Below are positions 1 to 8,282 of a stretch of 64,000 bases of DNA, piece after piece. The DNA comes from Pseudomonas pergaminensis (GTDB taxonomy: Bacteria; Pseudomonadota; Gammaproteobacteria; Pseudomonadales; Pseudomonadaceae). The first letter of the stretch is position 1, and every line of letters starts with the position of its first letter. The translations under genes and the position numbers were made by a program. The stretch lies in assembly GCF_024112395.2 (NCBI RefSeq), contig NZ_CP078013.2, positions 3,348,001 to 3,412,000 of the forward strand, written 5' to 3'. The notes beneath the pieces are model-generated. The model had not been told where the DNA came from and did no database searches. It was given only the letters and a program-made list of their open reading frames with translations.

Positions 1-1
1 C

Positions 2-718
2 CTGGCGGAAATGACCACGCTGTATTTCTCCGCGCCGATCATGGTCACGCTGCTGGCGGCGCTGATCCTCAAGGAGCGCGCCAGTCGCGGCCAGTGGATC
101 GCGCTGATCATCGGTTTTGTCGGCGTGGTGATCGCCTGTCGCCCCAGCCATCTGCTCGATCCGGTGCCCATCGCGCTGACATTGGCCGCCGCCTTGTGCT
201 GGGCGTTTACCTATATCCAGTTGCGCCAGGTCGACCCGAGCACCTCGGTATTGGAGCAGATGCTGATCACCAACGTCGTGTTTGTGCTGTGCATGGCGGT
301 GACCTTGCCCTGGACCCATTCGCCATCGCCCACGCCGGCGTGGCTCGGCATGCTGGCGGCGGGCTTGGTGGGCGGTATCGGCCAGTTCCTGTTGTTTGCG
401 AGTTTTCGTCGTGCCACCGCGACGTTGCTGGCGCCGTTCGAATACACCGGATTGATCTGGGCGTTCCTGCTCTCAAGCCTGGTGTGGGGCACGCTCATGG
501 AAGGTTCGCTGATCGTCGGCGCGGTGTTGATCGCCATCAGCGGCACCTTGGCCATGCTCAGTGCGCGGCACCCGGTGTCACAGGATGTGGTCGGCGCCGA
601 ATGCGCCGTGACGCAACCCCTGTACCCAGCAGCGGCAGATGTGCAGGCCGTTGGCGGGGCTGAAGGTGCCGGGGTTGAGGCACCCCTCGAGCCAGAGTCC
701 ATCGAGCATCGCCGATAG
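2..718 (+). CDS. EamA/DMT-family permease, 3' part (5' end outside window)
   Basis: The frame is already open at base 2, so the true start lies upstream. The visible residues form alternating hydrophobic helices of the drug/metabolite (EamA) fold: the end of the first EamA repeat, then a complete second repeat with the typical 'LLASFRRATATLLAPFEY'-like helix. Such inner-membrane proteins export or import small metabolites; the substrate cannot be read from sequence. The last recognisable helix ends near base 570, yet the frame runs on for roughly 45 hydrophilic residues, rich in Ala, Glu and Pro, that are antisense to the 3' end of the convergent TetR gene (141-bp overlap). That tail is unlike a normal DMT terminus and may reflect loss of an earlier stop codon. 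Confidence 0.85.
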   Translation: MAEMTTLYFSAPIMVTLLAALILKERASRGQWIALIIGFVGVVIACRPSHLLDPVPIALTLAAALCWAFTYIQLRQVDPSTSVLEQMLITNVVFVLCMAVTLPWTHSPSPTPAWLGMLAAGLVGGIGQFLLFASFRRATATLLAPFEYTGLIWAFLLSSLVWGTLMEGSLIVGAVLIAISGTLAMLSARHPVSQDVVGAECAVTQPLYPAAADVQAVGGAEGAGVEAPLEPESIEHRR

Positions 719-1213
719 GCCAATGGCCGCCAGGTGGCTGTCGTGGATCACCAGGCGTTCGCTGCGGGCCAGGTCGTCCAGCAGTTGTTGGATCAATGCC
801 AGGTAGGCGTGGTAGCTGTTTTCGTGGGACTGGTTCACGTGGGGCGAGTGGCGGATCAGGCTCCAGAACACCACCCACACGCCGAGCAGGTCGGGGTCCA
901 TGACCCTGGGCGAAAACGAGGCGGTGAGGAAGGCGTCGAGCCGTGCGGCGGCGCCATCCGCCAGCTCGACCTGTTCCCACAGGGCGGTGGTCAGCTCGTT
1001 GGCGAGCTTTTGGTAGGTCTCGGCGATCAGCGCGTCGATGCTGCCGAAATGGTGGTTGAGCAACCCCACCGAAACCCCTGCTTCGGAAGCGATACGCCGC
1101 ACGGAAATCCCGGCGTGCCCGTCACGGGCCAGGCAGGTGAGGGTGGCGGCAATCAGCAGGTCGCGGCGCTCGTCGGGGTCGGCACGGCGCAGTTTGGAAG
1201 GTTCGACAGTCAT
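578..1213 (-). CDS. TetR-family transcriptional regulator (BetI-like)
   Basis: 211 residues. The N-terminal helix-turn-helix is clear (about residues 13-60, with 'ISVRRIASEAGVSVG' followed by the 'LLNHHF' recognition segment). The C-terminal part resembles the BetI-type ligand domain (TetR_C_6). It is divergent from the aspartoacylase-like gene at 1304, and a perfect 16-bp palindrome lies between them, so it probably represses itself and that gene. There is no betaine pathway (betA/betB) beside it, so I do not call it BetI. Its 3' end overlaps the permease frame on the other strand. Family assignment is firm; ligand unknown. Confidence 0.85.
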   Translation of the reverse strand: MTVEPSKLRRADPDERRDLLIAATLTCLARDGHAGISVRRIASEAGVSVGLLNHHFGSIDALIAETYQKLANELTTALWEQVELADGAAARLDAFLTASFSPRVMDPDLLGVWVVFWSLIRHSPHVNQSHENSYHAYLALIQQLLDDLARSERLVIHDSHLAAIGLSAMLDGLWLEGCLNPGTFSPANGLHICRCWVQGLRHGAFGADHIL

Positions 1214-1252
1214 GGACAGGCCTTTGAAGAAACACCACAGCGCTCAGGTTAG

Positions 1253-1268
1253 TTGAACACGTGTTCAA
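1253..1268. promoter_or_regulatory. Perfect 16-bp palindrome, probable TetR operator
   Basis: TTGAACACGTGTTCAA is an exact inverted repeat. It sits 39 bp upstream of the TetR start (1213) and 35 bp upstream of the aspartoacylase-like start (1304). Size and symmetry fit a TetR dimer site, and its place between the two divergent genes suggests control of both. The binding protein is inferred from position only. Confidence 0.7.
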
Positions 1269-1303
1269 TCTCTACCGATTAATTGATGAGAGGAGGGCAA
1301 GGC

Positions 1304-2302
1304 ATGGCAAAAGACCTTTCGTGGCAGGAAACCGGCGACGCCGGCAATGCGCTGCACGTCGGCGCCTGGCGTTTCGACGGTGACGGCAGCGGGCCCAGGG
1401 TGCACCTGCAAGCGGGTGTGCATGCGGATGAAATCGCCGGCATGTTGGTCCTGCATCAGTTGTTGCCGCGCTTGCAGGCGTGTCAGGACCAAGGCCGCCT
1501 GAAGGGCAGCGTCACGGTGGTGCCCCAGGCCAACCCATTTGGTATCGGCCAGTTCCGCCAGGGCCGTTTGCTTGGGCGTTTCCATGAAGCCACCGGGCAG
1601 AATTTCAACCGTGCCTTCGACCATTCCCTGGCCATGGAACGCCCAGCGAGCAACCTGGCGCAGTGGCAGAAACGCCTGGTGCAACTGGCCGCCGAGGCCG
1701 ACCTGGTGCTGGACCTGCACACCGATGACGAGGCGTTGCCGTACCTCTACATCCATCGCAGCTTCTGGCCCGACCAAGGCCTGGCGCTGGCGGCGGCGTT
1801 GCAGGTGGACCTGGTGATTGTCTGGGACGAGGGCGGCGATGGCTCCTTTGAAGAAACCATCATCAACCACGCATCGCCGCAACTGGCGGCCACCCTTGAG
1901 CTGCGCGGGCAAGCAGACGTCAGCGACGCCCTGGCGCAACAGGACGCCGCTGGCCTGTGGGCCTGGTTGTGCATCAATGGCGTGATCGATGAGGTGGCGA
2001 GTATCGCCGAATGGCCAGGCGACGTGGTCGACATGGGCTGCATGGAAACCCTTCTCGCGCCCTGTGCCGGGGTGCTGGTGTTCGAGAAAGGCTTGGGTGA
2101 TTACGTCGAAGAAGGCCAGCGTTTTGCGCGCATCATTGGCCGCCCCGGTGACCCCGCTTCGGAAGTGACCCTGCACGCAGCCCAGGCCGGGCGCATGGTC
2201 ACTGCCCACCGCGAACGCCTGGTAGCCCAGGGTGCGGTGGTCGCCAAGTTCACCGGCACGCGCTTATCCGACAGCTACAGCGGCGGCGTGCTCGACCCGT
2301 AG
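1304..2302 (+). CDS. Succinylglutamate desuccinylase/aspartoacylase-family zinc hydrolase
   Basis: 332 residues from the ATG at 1304, chosen because AGGAGG at 1291-1296 is ideally spaced; an upstream TTG in the same frame has no such site. Zinc-ligand motifs of the M14-like AstE/ASPA family are visible: 'GVHADE' (His-x-x-Glu) near residue 38 and 'LDLHTDDE' near residue 135, with 'NPFG' and 'NFNRAF' as expected between them. These cytoplasmic enzymes deacylate N-acyl amino acids or related amides. The C-terminal 60 residues form the beta-rich domain usual in this family. The gene is divergent from a TetR regulator with a shared palindromic operator. Exact substrate unknown. The 3' end overlaps the convergent AraC gene by 39 bp. 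Confidence 0.85.
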   Translation: MAKDLSWQETGDAGNALHVGAWRFDGDGSGPRVHLQAGVHADEIAGMLVLHQLLPRLQACQDQGRLKGSVTVVPQANPFGIGQFRQGRLLGRFHEATGQNFNRAFDHSLAMERPASNLAQWQKRLVQLAAEADLVLDLHTDDEALPYLYIHRSFWPDQGLALAAALQVDLVIVWDEGGDGSFEETIINHASPQLAATLELRGQADVSDALAQQDAAGLWAWLCINGVIDEVASIAEWPGDVVDMGCMETLLAPCAGVLVFEKGLGDYVEEGQRFARIIGRPGDPASEVTLHAAQAGRMVTAHRERLVAQGAVVAKFTGTRLSDSYSGGVLDP

Positions 2303-3121
2303 CGGCGCCTGCGAATGCAGCCATTCACGCGGGCTGGTGCCGATCTTGCGCCGAAACGCACGGGCCAGCGCCGAGGGGCTTTCGTAGCCGACTTCATCGG
2401 CAATCAGGGCGATGGGCCGGCCTTCACGCAGGCGTTTCTGCGCCAGGCTCACGCGCCAGCTCAGTACATAGTCGGCTGGGGTCTGGCCGACTACCTTATG
2501 GAAATGCGCGGCAAAACTGGCGCGGGACATGTTCGATTCCACTGCCATTTCCTGCACGGTCCACGGGCGTTCGGGATGGTTGTGCAGCAGGGTCATGGCC
2601 CGCGCCAGGCGCAGGTCCGCCAGGCCCGACATCATGCCGGTGGTCATGCTGTGATAGGCCATCATGTGGCGCAGGAACTGGATCACCATCAGCTCGAACA
2701 AGCGGTTCATCACCGCCTCGCGGCCACAGTGTTCGGCAAAGGCTTCACTGAACAGCCAGTCCAGCGTACCGGCGATCATCGGGATCTGCTTGAGCGGCAT
2801 CACGATGGTGTCGGTCAGCGCTACGGACAACGGGTTATCCAACCCACCGTCAAAACGCAGGGACGCCGCCACCACCTGGGCACGGTCAGCCTTGGTCGCC
2901 AGCAGGCGATGGGGCAGGGGACGCGGCACCAGCACCAGGCTGGGCTCGGGAATACGCAGGGTGGCGTCGGGCATTTCCAGGCTGGCCTGGCCGTCCTTGA
3001 GCAGATAGACCCGGCCCCGCTGCTGCACGTCGCGGGTGTCGAGGGCGCCGTGCAGGGGCCCACTATGAAAGGTATCGGCACCGATGCCGAAGTGCTCCAG
3101 CAGTGTGGACAAACGATCCAT
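2264..3121 (-). CDS. AraC-family transcriptional regulator (cupin N-domain)
   Basis: 285 residues. Residues 1-165 look like the cupin_6 sensor domain ('GALDTRDVQQRGRVYLL', 'LVLVPRPLPHRL'). Residues 175-270 carry the double AraC helix-turn-helix, ending in the diagnostic 'IADEVGYESPSALARAFRRK' and 'GTSPREW'. It is divergent from the exported alpha/beta hydrolase at 3265, the arrangement normally seen with AraC regulators and their target, so control of that gene is a reasonable inference. The 3' end overlaps the aspartoacylase-like gene. Effector unknown. Confidence 0.87.
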   Translation of the reverse strand: MDRLSTLLEHFGIGADTFHSGPLHGALDTRDVQQRGRVYLLKDGQASLEMPDATLRIPEPSLVLVPRPLPHRLLATKADRAQVVAASLRFDGGLDNPLSVALTDTIVMPLKQIPMIAGTLDWLFSEAFAEHCGREAVMNRLFELMVIQFLRHMMAYHSMTTGMMSGLADLRLARAMTLLHNHPERPWTVQEMAVESNMSRASFAAHFHKVVGQTPADYVLSWRVSLAQKRLREGRPIALIADEVGYESPSALARAFRRKIGTSPREWLHSQAPLRVEHAAAVAVG

Positions 3122-3264
3122 GACTCACCTGAATTGAAAAAGCGACCTTGTTTAGACGATCTGCGCTATATCGTCGACTATTAGCCTCCATTTGTAAAAC
3201 TTGCTTCGGCATCATGGCCTCACGTTCAACGCCTTGAGCGCCAACCCCAACGGAGCAAACGTCC

Positions 3265-4065
3265 ATGAAAACCTTCAAGTTCTCCCGCGTCGCCGCCGCC
3301 CTGATCACCGGTGCACTCGCCCTGGGTGCCAGCACCGCCAGCTTCGCCGCCCCGCAAAAAGCCACGGTGGTGCTGGTGCACGGCGCGTTCGCCGATGCAT
3401 CCAGCTGGAACGGCGTGATCGCCGGTCTCAAGGCCGAGGGCTACCCGGTAGTCGCTGTGGCCAACCCGCTGCGCAGCGTCAAGACCGACTCGGACTATGT
3501 GGCCGACATCGTCGAACACACCCCGGGCCCGGTGATTCTGGTCGGCCACTCCTACGGTGGCTCGGTCATCACCAACGCCGTGCATGGCAGCAACAAGGTC
3601 AAGGCCCTGGTCTACGTGGCCGCCTTCGCCCCTGAAAAAGGTGAGACCGCGTTCGAACTGTCCGGCCGCTACCCCGGCGGCACCCTGGGCCCGACCCTGG
3701 ACAAACCCGTGGTCTCCAAGGACGGCGTGACCGACCTGTACATCCAGCAAGACAAATTCAATAGCCAGTTCGCCGCCGACGTGGCAGCCAAGGACGCCCA
3801 ACTGATGGCCGCCGGCCAACGCCCGATCACCGAGGCTGCCCTCAAGGAACCGTCCGGCGACCCGGCCTGGAAAACCGTACCGTCCTACTTCATATACGGT
3901 TCAGCCGACAAAAATATTCCCGAGGCCGCGCTTAAATTCATGGCCGACCGCGCGGGCTCCAAGGAAACCGTGGATGTGAAAGGTGCGTCGCACGTGGTGA
4001 TGGTCTCGAACCCGGCGCGGGTGGTAGCGATCATTAACGACGCGGCCAAGGCTAACGCGCAATAA
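3265..4065 (+). CDS. Exported alpha/beta hydrolase
   Basis: 266 residues. A Sec signal peptide is visible (residues 1-29, basic start, Ala/Leu-rich core, cleavage near 'TASFAA'), so the enzyme should act in the periplasm. The alpha/beta-hydrolase features are an oxyanion-side 'LVHGAF' near residue 38, the nucleophile elbow 'GHSYGG' near residue 94, and a late 'GASHVVM' carrying the catalytic His near residue 244. It resembles the small haloperoxidase/esterase-like group that often sits beside AraC regulators. Substrate cannot be inferred. Start ATG has GGAG upstream. Confidence 0.85.
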   Translation: MKTFKFSRVAAALITGALALGASTASFAAPQKATVVLVHGAFADASSWNGVIAGLKAEGYPVVAVANPLRSVKTDSDYVADIVEHTPGPVILVGHSYGGSVITNAVHGSNKVKALVYVAAFAPEKGETAFELSGRYPGGTLGPTLDKPVVSKDGVTDLYIQQDKFNSQFAADVAAKDAQLMAAGQRPITEAALKEPSGDPAWKTVPSYFIYGSADKNIPEAALKFMADRAGSKETVDVKGASHVVMVSNPARVVAIINDAAKANAQ

Positions 4066-4074
4066 CCCATCACG

Positions 4075-4160
4075 GTAGGCGCTGGCTTGCCGGTGATGCA
4101 GGCGGCACGGTGCAACAGGCAGACCGAGTCGATGCCATCGCAGGCCAGCCAGCGCCTACA
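4075..4160. repeat. Inverted pair of REP elements (REPIN-like)
   Basis: GTAGGCGCTGGCTTGCCGG at the left is mirrored by a near-inverse copy ending GCCAGCCAGCGCCTACA at the right, with about 40 bp between. This is the REP-doublet layout typical of fluorescent pseudomonads, placed between the 3' ends of two convergent genes. Confidence 0.8.
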
Positions 4161-4216
4161 TTTGAACCGAGAACGGCTTGCCATATCGGTTGCTGCCTAA
4201 CGGATAGGTACCCAGG

Positions 4217-5005
4217 TCACTGATCAAACCGCGACCCCATCCCCCTCAACCGCCGCATGGCACTGTCCAAATGCGCCCGCGCACTCGCCGGATCACCCTC
4301 ACGCATCTGCTCATACGCCACCTGCGCCACCGCCGGGTCAATCGGCTTGAGCGCCTGCCCACTGGCCATGGCCTTCAATTGCACTTCAGCCGCGCGCTCC
4401 AGGTAGTACAAATCATCCCAAGCCTCGGCAATATTCGGCGCAGCCACCATCACCCCATGATTCTTCAAGAACAGAATATCGGCATCGCCCAACGCCGCCG
4501 CAATGCGCTGGCCCTCGCGGTTATCCAGGGCCAAGCCGTTGTAGGCCTCATCCACTGCCGTGCGCCCATAAAACTTCAACGCCGTCTGCCCCAGCCACAG
4601 CAAAGGCGGCCCTTGCAGCAGGCACAGCGCGGTGGCGTTGGGCATATGGGTATGAAAGGCGGCCTTGATGCGCGGCTGGCATTGATGCAACGGGGCATGG
4701 ATATAAAACGCCGTGGCTTCCGGCGTGCCATCGCCGTCGATCACATTGCCGGCAAAATCACACACCAACAGATGGGATGCCGTGATTTCCTCGAACGCAT
4801 AGCCGAACGGGTTGACGAAAAACAAGTCGTCATGACCCGGCACCGTCGCCGAAAAGTGATTGCAGATACCTTCTTCCATGCCATGCAGCGCCGCCAGTTG
4901 CAGGCACGCGGCAAGCTCCACCCGCGCGTCGATGGCGGCAGGCGTGTCGAGGTTGAAGCGCCCGGCACGCGGGCCCAGGGAGGAGGGCGTGAACGTATGG
5001 GCCAT
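4217..5005 (-). CDS. Class II aldolase/adducin-family protein
   Basis: 262 residues, the usual length of the class II aldolase/adducin fold. The metal-binding pattern is visible: 'AAFHTHMPNA' (His-x-His) around residue 119 and 'FLKNHGVMV' (third His) around residue 182. An N-terminal region with 'CNHFSATVPG' lies where the substrate phosphate or carboxylate binds in family members. Members act as aldolases, epimerases or decarboxylases on small hydroxy acids or sugar phosphates. It lies 3 bp downstream of the HAD gene at 5009-5713, so the two are one operon, divergent from a LysR regulator. Which substrate the pair handles is not evident. Confidence 0.85.
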   Translation of the reverse strand: MAHTFTPSSLGPRAGRFNLDTPAAIDARVELAACLQLAALHGMEEGICNHFSATVPGHDDLFFVNPFGYAFEEITASHLLVCDFAGNVIDGDGTPEATAFYIHAPLHQCQPRIKAAFHTHMPNATALCLLQGPPLLWLGQTALKFYGRTAVDEAYNGLALDNREGQRIAAALGDADILFLKNHGVMVAAPNIAEAWDDLYYLERAAEVQLKAMASGQALKPIDPAVAQVAYEQMREGDPASARAHLDSAMRRLRGMGSRFDQ

Positions 5006-5008
5006 GAT

Positions 5009-5713
5009 TCACCACCCCAGGGACTTGAACAGTTCGGGCACGCCGTCGAGGGTCGGCAAGATGGCATCCGGGGTGTAATCGGCGAGCAGTTGCCGGCCGG
5101 TGCCCCGGTCGATCCACACGCAGCGAAACCCCATGTCCCGCGCGGCGGCGTGGTCCAGGTGCGGGCTGGCGCAGATGTGCACCACCTGGTCGAGGCTCAC
5201 ACCGAGCTGCCCATGGGCATGGTCGAACAGGCGACGGTCGGGCTTGTAGGCCCCCGCCTGCTGGGCGGTGATGACCCGGTCGATATGGCCACCCAATTGC
5301 GCCACATTGCCGGCGATCACGTCATCGTCGGTGTTGGAGACAATGCACAGCTTGTAGCCCAGCGCCTTGAGCTGCTTCAGGGTATCCACCACCTCTGGAA
5401 ACGGAGGCATGGCACTGATGCTGTCGGTGAGGATCGCACCGTCCTGCGCGTTGGCCGGCAGGCCCAGTTCCTCCAAGGCCAACTGCAAGCCCAGGCCGGC
5501 GAGGGTGCGGAAATTACGGTGCGGTGGGGTTTGCTCCAGGGCGTGTTCGTGGTGGTCGTAGACGCTGATCAGGGTTTCAGGGTCGACCTGATGCGCGCCT
5601 TTTTCATCGAGGATCCGGTCGACGGCGGCACGCAGGCCTTCATCCCATTGGATCAGGGTGCCGTAGCAATCAAACGTCAGCCACAGCGGGCGAGGGGAGT
5701 GTTCGAGCGGCAT
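5009..5713 (-). CDS. HAD-superfamily hydrolase, haloacid dehalogenase type II-like
   Basis: 234 residues. The HAD motifs are in order: 'LTFDCYGTLI' with nucleophile Asp near residue 15, 'IVSNTDDD' (motif II Ser/Thr) near residue 117, and 'GAYKPDRRLF' with the motif III Lys near residue 150. The cap and length fit the type II haloacid dehalogenase group. Many members of this group act on 2-haloacids, others are plain phosphatases; I cannot distinguish these. First gene of an operon with the class II aldolase. SD AGAGGTG precedes the ATG at 5713. Confidence 0.82.
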   Translation of the reverse strand: MPLEHSPRPLWLTFDCYGTLIQWDEGLRAAVDRILDEKGAHQVDPETLISVYDHHEHALEQTPPHRNFRTLAGLGLQLALEELGLPANAQDGAILTDSISAMPPFPEVVDTLKQLKALGYKLCIVSNTDDDVIAGNVAQLGGHIDRVITAQQAGAYKPDRRLFDHAHGQLGVSLDQVVHICASPHLDHAAARDMGFRCVWIDRGTGRQLLADYTPDAILPTLDGVPELFKSLGW

Positions 5714-5828
5714 GGGGCACCTCTAGCAAAGAGTGGGCGAGCGCTTGAGCATAGGAAACCTGGTGGTCAGTTGGAAATTAAATTAACCTCTGTATCACAG
5801 TTGAATTATCGATATGTAGGTCGCCGCC

Positions 5829-6674
5829 ATGTTTGATCTCGAACTCCTGCACACCCTGGTCTGCGTGGTGGATGAAGGCAGTTTCACGCGTGCCGCCGAG
5901 CGCGTACACCGCACCCAATCCACCGTGAGCCAGCAGATTCGCAAGCTCGAAGAAAGCGTCGGGCAAGTGCTGTTGGTGCGCGACCGCTCGGGCCAGCAAG
6001 TCAGCGCCACCGAGCACGGCGAGTTGCTGACCCATTACGCGCGGCGCCTGTTGAACCTGTCCCGGGAAGCCCGCGACGCCCTGAACACCGAGGCCAGCGT
6101 GGTGCCGGTACGCCTGGGCGTGCCCGAAGATTTTGATGCGACGCGCATGGCGTCGGTGCTCTCGGGCTTTGTCCGCGCACGCCCCGAAGCGCGCCTGGAG
6201 ACGGTCAGCGGCATGAGCACCGACCTGCGCCGGCAGTTGGACAGTGGTGAAATCGACATCGCTTTGGTCAAGCGCGAAGCCGGCAGCGGCGAATGCCATG
6301 CCAGTTGGCCGGAGCCGCTGGTGTGGGTGTGCGGCCAAAGCCAGGACCTGCAGGCCGAAACCTTGCCCCTGGCACTGTTCCCCCAAGGCTGCATCTACCG
6401 CCAGCGTGCCATCCGCACCCTCGACAAGGCCCGGCGCAGTTGGCGCCTGGCGTTTGGCAGCCATAGCCTCACCGGCATCCAGGCCGCGGTGACGTCCGGA
6501 TTGGGGATCAGCATCCTGCCGAAAAGCGCCGTGCTGCCCAGCCACCGGATCTGCACGGAGCTGCCGCCGGTACTGCCCTCGGAATTGGCGCTGGTCAGCG
6601 GTGCGGAGCGGTTGAGTGCGACCCACCGAGGGTTGATCGAGTGTTTGCGCGAAGACATTTCAAAGACTCTCTAA
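5829..6674 (+). CDS. LysR-family transcriptional regulator
   Basis: 281 residues. The winged helix-turn-helix covers residues 1-60 ('[20 protein letters not shown]', then '[15 protein letters not shown]'), followed by a LysR substrate-binding domain to about residue 275. It is divergent from the HAD/aldolase operon (115-bp intergenic region), so it is the likely regulator of that operon. Its last 15 bp overlap the convergent REC-EAL gene. Inducer unknown. Confidence 0.87.
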   Translation: MFDLELLHTLVCVVDEGSFTRAAERVHRTQSTVSQQIRKLEESVGQVLLVRDRSGQQVSATEHGELLTHYARRLLNLSREARDALNTEASVVPVRLGVPEDFDATRMASVLSGFVRARPEARLETVSGMSTDLRRQLDSGEIDIALVKREAGSGECHASWPEPLVWVCGQSQDLQAETLPLALFPQGCIYRQRAIRTLDKARRSWRLAFGSHSLTGIQAAVTSGLGISILPKSAVLPSHRICTELPPVLPSELALVSGAERLSATHRGLIECLREDISKTL

Positions 6675-7889
6675 GCGCTCCAGCAACAGGCGCTCCAAGG
6701 TGTCCGCCGGCAACGGCCGACTGAACAGATACCCCTGGATCTGATCACAGCCGGCCTCTTTCAAGAACGCCAGTTGTGCCTGGGTTTCCACGCCTTCGGC
6801 CACCACCCGCAGGTTGAGGCTGTGGGCCAGTTCTATGATGGTGCGGGTAATCGCCGCGTCCTGGGGGTTGCTGGTGACCTCGCGGATAAACGCGATGTCG
6901 ATCTTCAACGTGTCGATGGGAAACCGCCGCAGGTACGCCAGGCTCGAATAGCCGGTGCCGAAGTCATCGATGGAGATCTTCACACCCATGGCGTGCAGGC
7001 GTTGCAGGCTGGCGATGGTGTGCTGGGTGTTTTCCATCAGCGAGCCTTCGGTCAGTTCCACTTCCAGCCAATGCGGCTCGACCCCGGTTTGCGCCAGGGT
7101 GTGGGCGATATCGGCAATCAGGTCGCCTTCGATCAATTGATGGCCGGAGACGTTCACCGAGACTTCCACCGCACCGATGGCGCCGCGTTGCCATTCGGCA
7201 ATCTGCTGGCAGACCTGTTCGATCACCCAGCGCCCCACGGGCACGATCAAGCCGATGTTTTCCAGGATCGGCACAAACACCGCCGGGGACACCGCGCCGT
7301 AGTCCGGCCTTTCCCAGCGCAGCAGCGCCTCCAGCGCGCATATGCGGCCAGTGGCAACCTCGACCTTGGGCTGGTAATGCACGGTGAATTCCTCACGCTC
7401 GACCGCCAGGCGCAAGGCGTTTTCCAGGTCCTGGCGGGCCAGGTCATGCACATTCATGCCGGTTTGCTGTGGCTTGAGTTCGCGTGAAGGGTCCGCGCGA
7501 TCGCCGCGCGCCTTGAGCCGTAACAGGTTGCGCACCCGCAGCCACAACTCGACACGCTCCACCGGTTTGCTGATGAATTCCTCGGCACCGGCCTCCAGCC
7601 CGCTGACCCTGGCGCTCGGTTCACTGAGGGCCGACAGCATGATGATCGGTATGCCCGCCGTGGTTTCATCGCCTTTGAGCTGGCTGGCGACTTCGTAGCC
7701 GTCCATGCCCGGCATCATGATGTCCAGCAGGATCAGGTCGGGTGGCCGCTGCGCCACCAACTGCAGGGCCTCTTCACCACTGCCGGCGGTCAGGGTCTGG
7801 TAGCCCTCGTGTTGCAGCAGGGTTTCCAGCAGCTTGCGCACCTGGGGTTCATCATCAACGATCAACAGCGTTGCGGGTTGGCTGGCCAT
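6660..7889 (-). CDS. Response regulator with EAL (c-di-GMP phosphodiesterase) output
   Basis: 409 residues. The REC domain is at about 6-125 with phospho-acceptor Asp56 in '[13 protein letters not shown]'. The EAL domain is at about 150-405. All signature positions of an active phosphodiesterase are present: 'EALLRW', 'NVSG', 'ELTEGSLM', '[10 protein letters not shown]', 'LKIDIAF' and '[10 protein letters not shown]'. There is no GGDEF domain, so it should only degrade c-di-GMP, under phosphorylation control. Last gene of a three-gene set with the response regulator at 7899 and the kinase at 8267, which is the presumed phosphodonor. Likely effects on motility or biofilm are inference from the family. 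Confidence 0.9.
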   Translation of the reverse strand: MASQPATLLIVDDEPQVRKLLETLLQHEGYQTLTAGSGEEALQLVAQRPPDLILLDIMMPGMDGYEVASQLKGDETTAGIPIIMLSALSEPSARVSGLEAGAEEFISKPVERVELWLRVRNLLRLKARGDRADPSRELKPQQTGMNVHDLARQDLENALRLAVEREEFTVHYQPKVEVATGRICALEALLRWERPDYGAVSPAVFVPILENIGLIVPVGRWVIEQVCQQIAEWQRGAIGAVEVSVNVSGHQLIEGDLIADIAHTLAQTGVEPHWLEVELTEGSLMENTQHTIASLQRLHAMGVKISIDDFGTGYSSLAYLRRFPIDTLKIDIAFIREVTSNPQDAAITRTIIELAHSLNLRVVAEGVETQAQLAFLKEAGCDQIQGYLFSRPLPADTLERLLLERLESL

Positions 7890-7898
7890 GGAGAGGAC

Positions 7899-8282
7899 TC
7901 ATAGGAGAGGGCGGATGGACTGTTGCAGCAAGGTATCGATCACCTGATACAGCTCTTTGTAGCGCAGTGGCTTGATGATGTACGCGTCGCAACCGGCGAG
8001 CCGGGTTTTTTCGCGGTCTTCTTTCATCGCCATGGCCGTCAGGGCGATGACCGGGATGTGCGCGGTGAGTGGGTCGCGCTTGAGCAGGGCGGTGGCGGCC
8101 AGGCCGTCCATGCCCGGCAGCTGGATGTCCATCAGGATCAGCGCCGGTTGCTGTTCGCGGGCCAGGGTCAGGCCGGTCTCGGCATCGGGCGCCCACAGTA
8201 CGCTGTGACCCGCATTCACCAGCAACAGGCGCGCCAGGCGCATGTTGGCTTCATTGTCTTCAACGATCAGGATGTTGGCCAT
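7899..8282 (-). CDS. Single-domain response regulator (CheY-like)
   Basis: 127 residues, a receiver domain alone. Acidic pocket 'VEDNEAN' at 7-13, phospho-acceptor Asp52 in 'LILMDIQLPGMDG', switch Thr in 'ALTAMAM' and Lys in 'YIIKPLRYKEL' are all in place. No output domain, so it probably acts by protein contact or as a phosphate relay between the kinase and the REC-EAL protein. It overlaps the end of the histidine kinase gene by 16 bp and lies 9 bp upstream of the REC-EAL gene. Confidence 0.9.
   Translation of the reverse strand: MANILIVEDNEANMRLARLLLVNAGHSVLWAPDAETGLTLAREQQPALILMDIQLPGMDGLAATALLKRDPLTAHIPVIALTAMAMKEDREKTRLAGCDAYIIKPLRYKELYQVIDTLLQQSIRPLL

Noticed and set aside
578..1213. 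Naming the TetR regulator betI
   Set aside because: Only the C-terminal domain type is shared; no choline/betaine genes are adjacent.
1265..2209. Long open frame on the minus strand opposite the aspartoacylase-like gene
   Set aside because: Antisense shadow: high-GC third-position bias gives long false frames; its residues (His/Gln/Gly-rich) match no family while the plus strand has motifs and a good ribosome binding site.
4271..5836. 521-codon plus-strand frame opposite the aldolase/HAD operon
   Set aside because: Shadow of two genes with clear catalytic motifs on the minus strand.
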